NCBI GenBank assembly: GCA_022361135.1
Contig: JAKSBM010000626.1
Location: forward strand, 1-5,655
Length of the DNA: 5,655 bases
DNA from: Desulfobacterales bacterium
Lineage (GTDB): Bacteria > Desulfobacterota > Desulfobacteria > Desulfobacterales > Desulfobacteraceae
Direction: 5' to 3'
Shown one piece after another: positions 5,567 to 5,655 of this stretch (the first letter of the stretch is position 1; every line of letters starts with the position of its first letter). The position numbers were made by a program, and so were the translations under genes. Under the pieces are notes generated by a model, which was not told where the DNA came from, did not search any database, and saw nothing but the letters and a program-made list of their open reading frames with translations.

Positions 5567-5655
5567 CTTCAAAAATTGTTAAATTTGTGAATCGTACAGT
5601 CGATAGATGGAATTTTACGATATGTCAAGTCGTCGCGTTATCGCTTGTTTCTCAT
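5554..5655 (+). CDS. Possible start of a divergent gene, cut by window edge (unrecognised)
   Basis: From ATG 5554 the plus strand stays open for 34 codons to the window end. The peptide begins MGKVSSKIVKFVNRTVDRWN and continues into a hydrophobic run, FTICQVVALSLVSH. A basic amphipathic start followed by the beginning of a membrane helix resembles the N-terminus of small membrane proteins, for example DctQ-type TRAP transporter subunits; this is only a resemblance in style. The ribosome site is poor (GAG about 10 nt upstream). The frame also covers the best promoter-like sequence of the minus-strand operon, which argues against it unless the two transcription units overlap. No function can be assigned from so short a piece. 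Confidence 0.3.
   Translation, partial: MGKVSSKIVKFVNRTVDRWNFTICQVVALSLVSH
5591..5621. repeat. Short inverted repeat across the putative promoter
   Basis: ATCGTA (5591-5596) and TACGAT (5616-5621) are a perfect 6-bp inverted pair separated by 19 bp. They flank the weak -10 box and part of the -35/-10 spacer of the candidate promoter. Placement would suit an operator for a dimeric regulator, but arms this short can occur by chance. Confidence 0.25.
5600..5628 (-). promoter_or_regulatory. Possible sigma-70-type promoter of the pilus operon
   Basis: On the minus strand a perfect -35 box TTGACA (5628-5623) is followed after 17 bp by TATCGA (5605-5600), which matches only three of six -10 positions. 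This would start transcription about 170 nt before ATG 5425. The surrounding 5426-5655 stretch is more AT-rich than the coding regions, as expected for a promoter region. I found no sigma-54 type GG-N10-GC element there. The -35 match is good, but the weak -10 makes this tentative. Confidence 0.35.

Noticed and set aside
1..5655. CRISPR arrays, tRNA/rRNA genes, insertion sequences, defence genes
   Set aside because: No regular repeat-spacer array, cloverleaf-like segment, transposase frame or terminal inverted repeats could be seen; nearly all of the window is occupied by the pilus operon.

Overview
This window holds one continuous minus-strand operon that builds the inner-membrane and outer-membrane parts of a type IV pilus-like machine of the MSHA (mannose-sensitive haemagglutinin) type. 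Read in the direction of transcription, from high to low coordinates, the genes are: a PilM-PilN fusion (GspL/MshI-like), a PilO/GspM/MshJ-like protein, a PilP/GspC/MshK-like protein, a lipoprotein secretin (MshL-like), and an ExeA/GspA/MshM-like AAA+ ATPase cut by the left edge. This is the I-J-K-L-M order of the classical msh locus. That synteny is the main reason for preferring MSHA over a pilMNOPQ type IVa cluster or a type II secretion operon. The pilus ATPases (PilB/MshE-like), platform protein and pilins are not in the window and would be expected beyond the left edge.

Organism: moderate GC content, Shine-Dalgarno-led genes and lipoprotein/secretin components point to a Gram-negative (diderm) bacterium. 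Protein flavour and the fused PilMN suggest a Desulfobacterota (deltaproteobacterial, sulfate-reducer-like) genome, but this is an impression and was not tested by search.

Layout: 1-880 partial ATPase; 887-2665 secretin; 2691-3191 PilP-like; 3195-3746 PilO-like; 3746-5425 PilM-PilN fusion; 5426-5655 leader/promoter region, possibly with the start of a divergent plus-strand gene at 5554. All gene junctions are tight (1-nt TGATG overlap, or gaps of 3, 25 (or 1) and 6 nt), so co-transcription and translational coupling are very likely.

How the parts would work together: the PilMN fusion spans the inner membrane, with a cytoplasmic actin-like domain. It pairs with the PilO-like protein through coiled-coil and ferredoxin-like periplasmic domains. 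The PilP-like protein links this inner-membrane complex to the N-domains of the outer-membrane secretin, through which the pilus would exit. The ExeA-like ATPase is probably an accessory factor for assembly or localisation. I see no RNA genes, CRISPR arrays, insertion sequences or pseudogenes. The window looks like a well-kept core machine rather than a mobile or novel defence system. Its most unusual points are the PilM-PilN fusion and the eroded nucleotide-binding motifs of its actin-like half.
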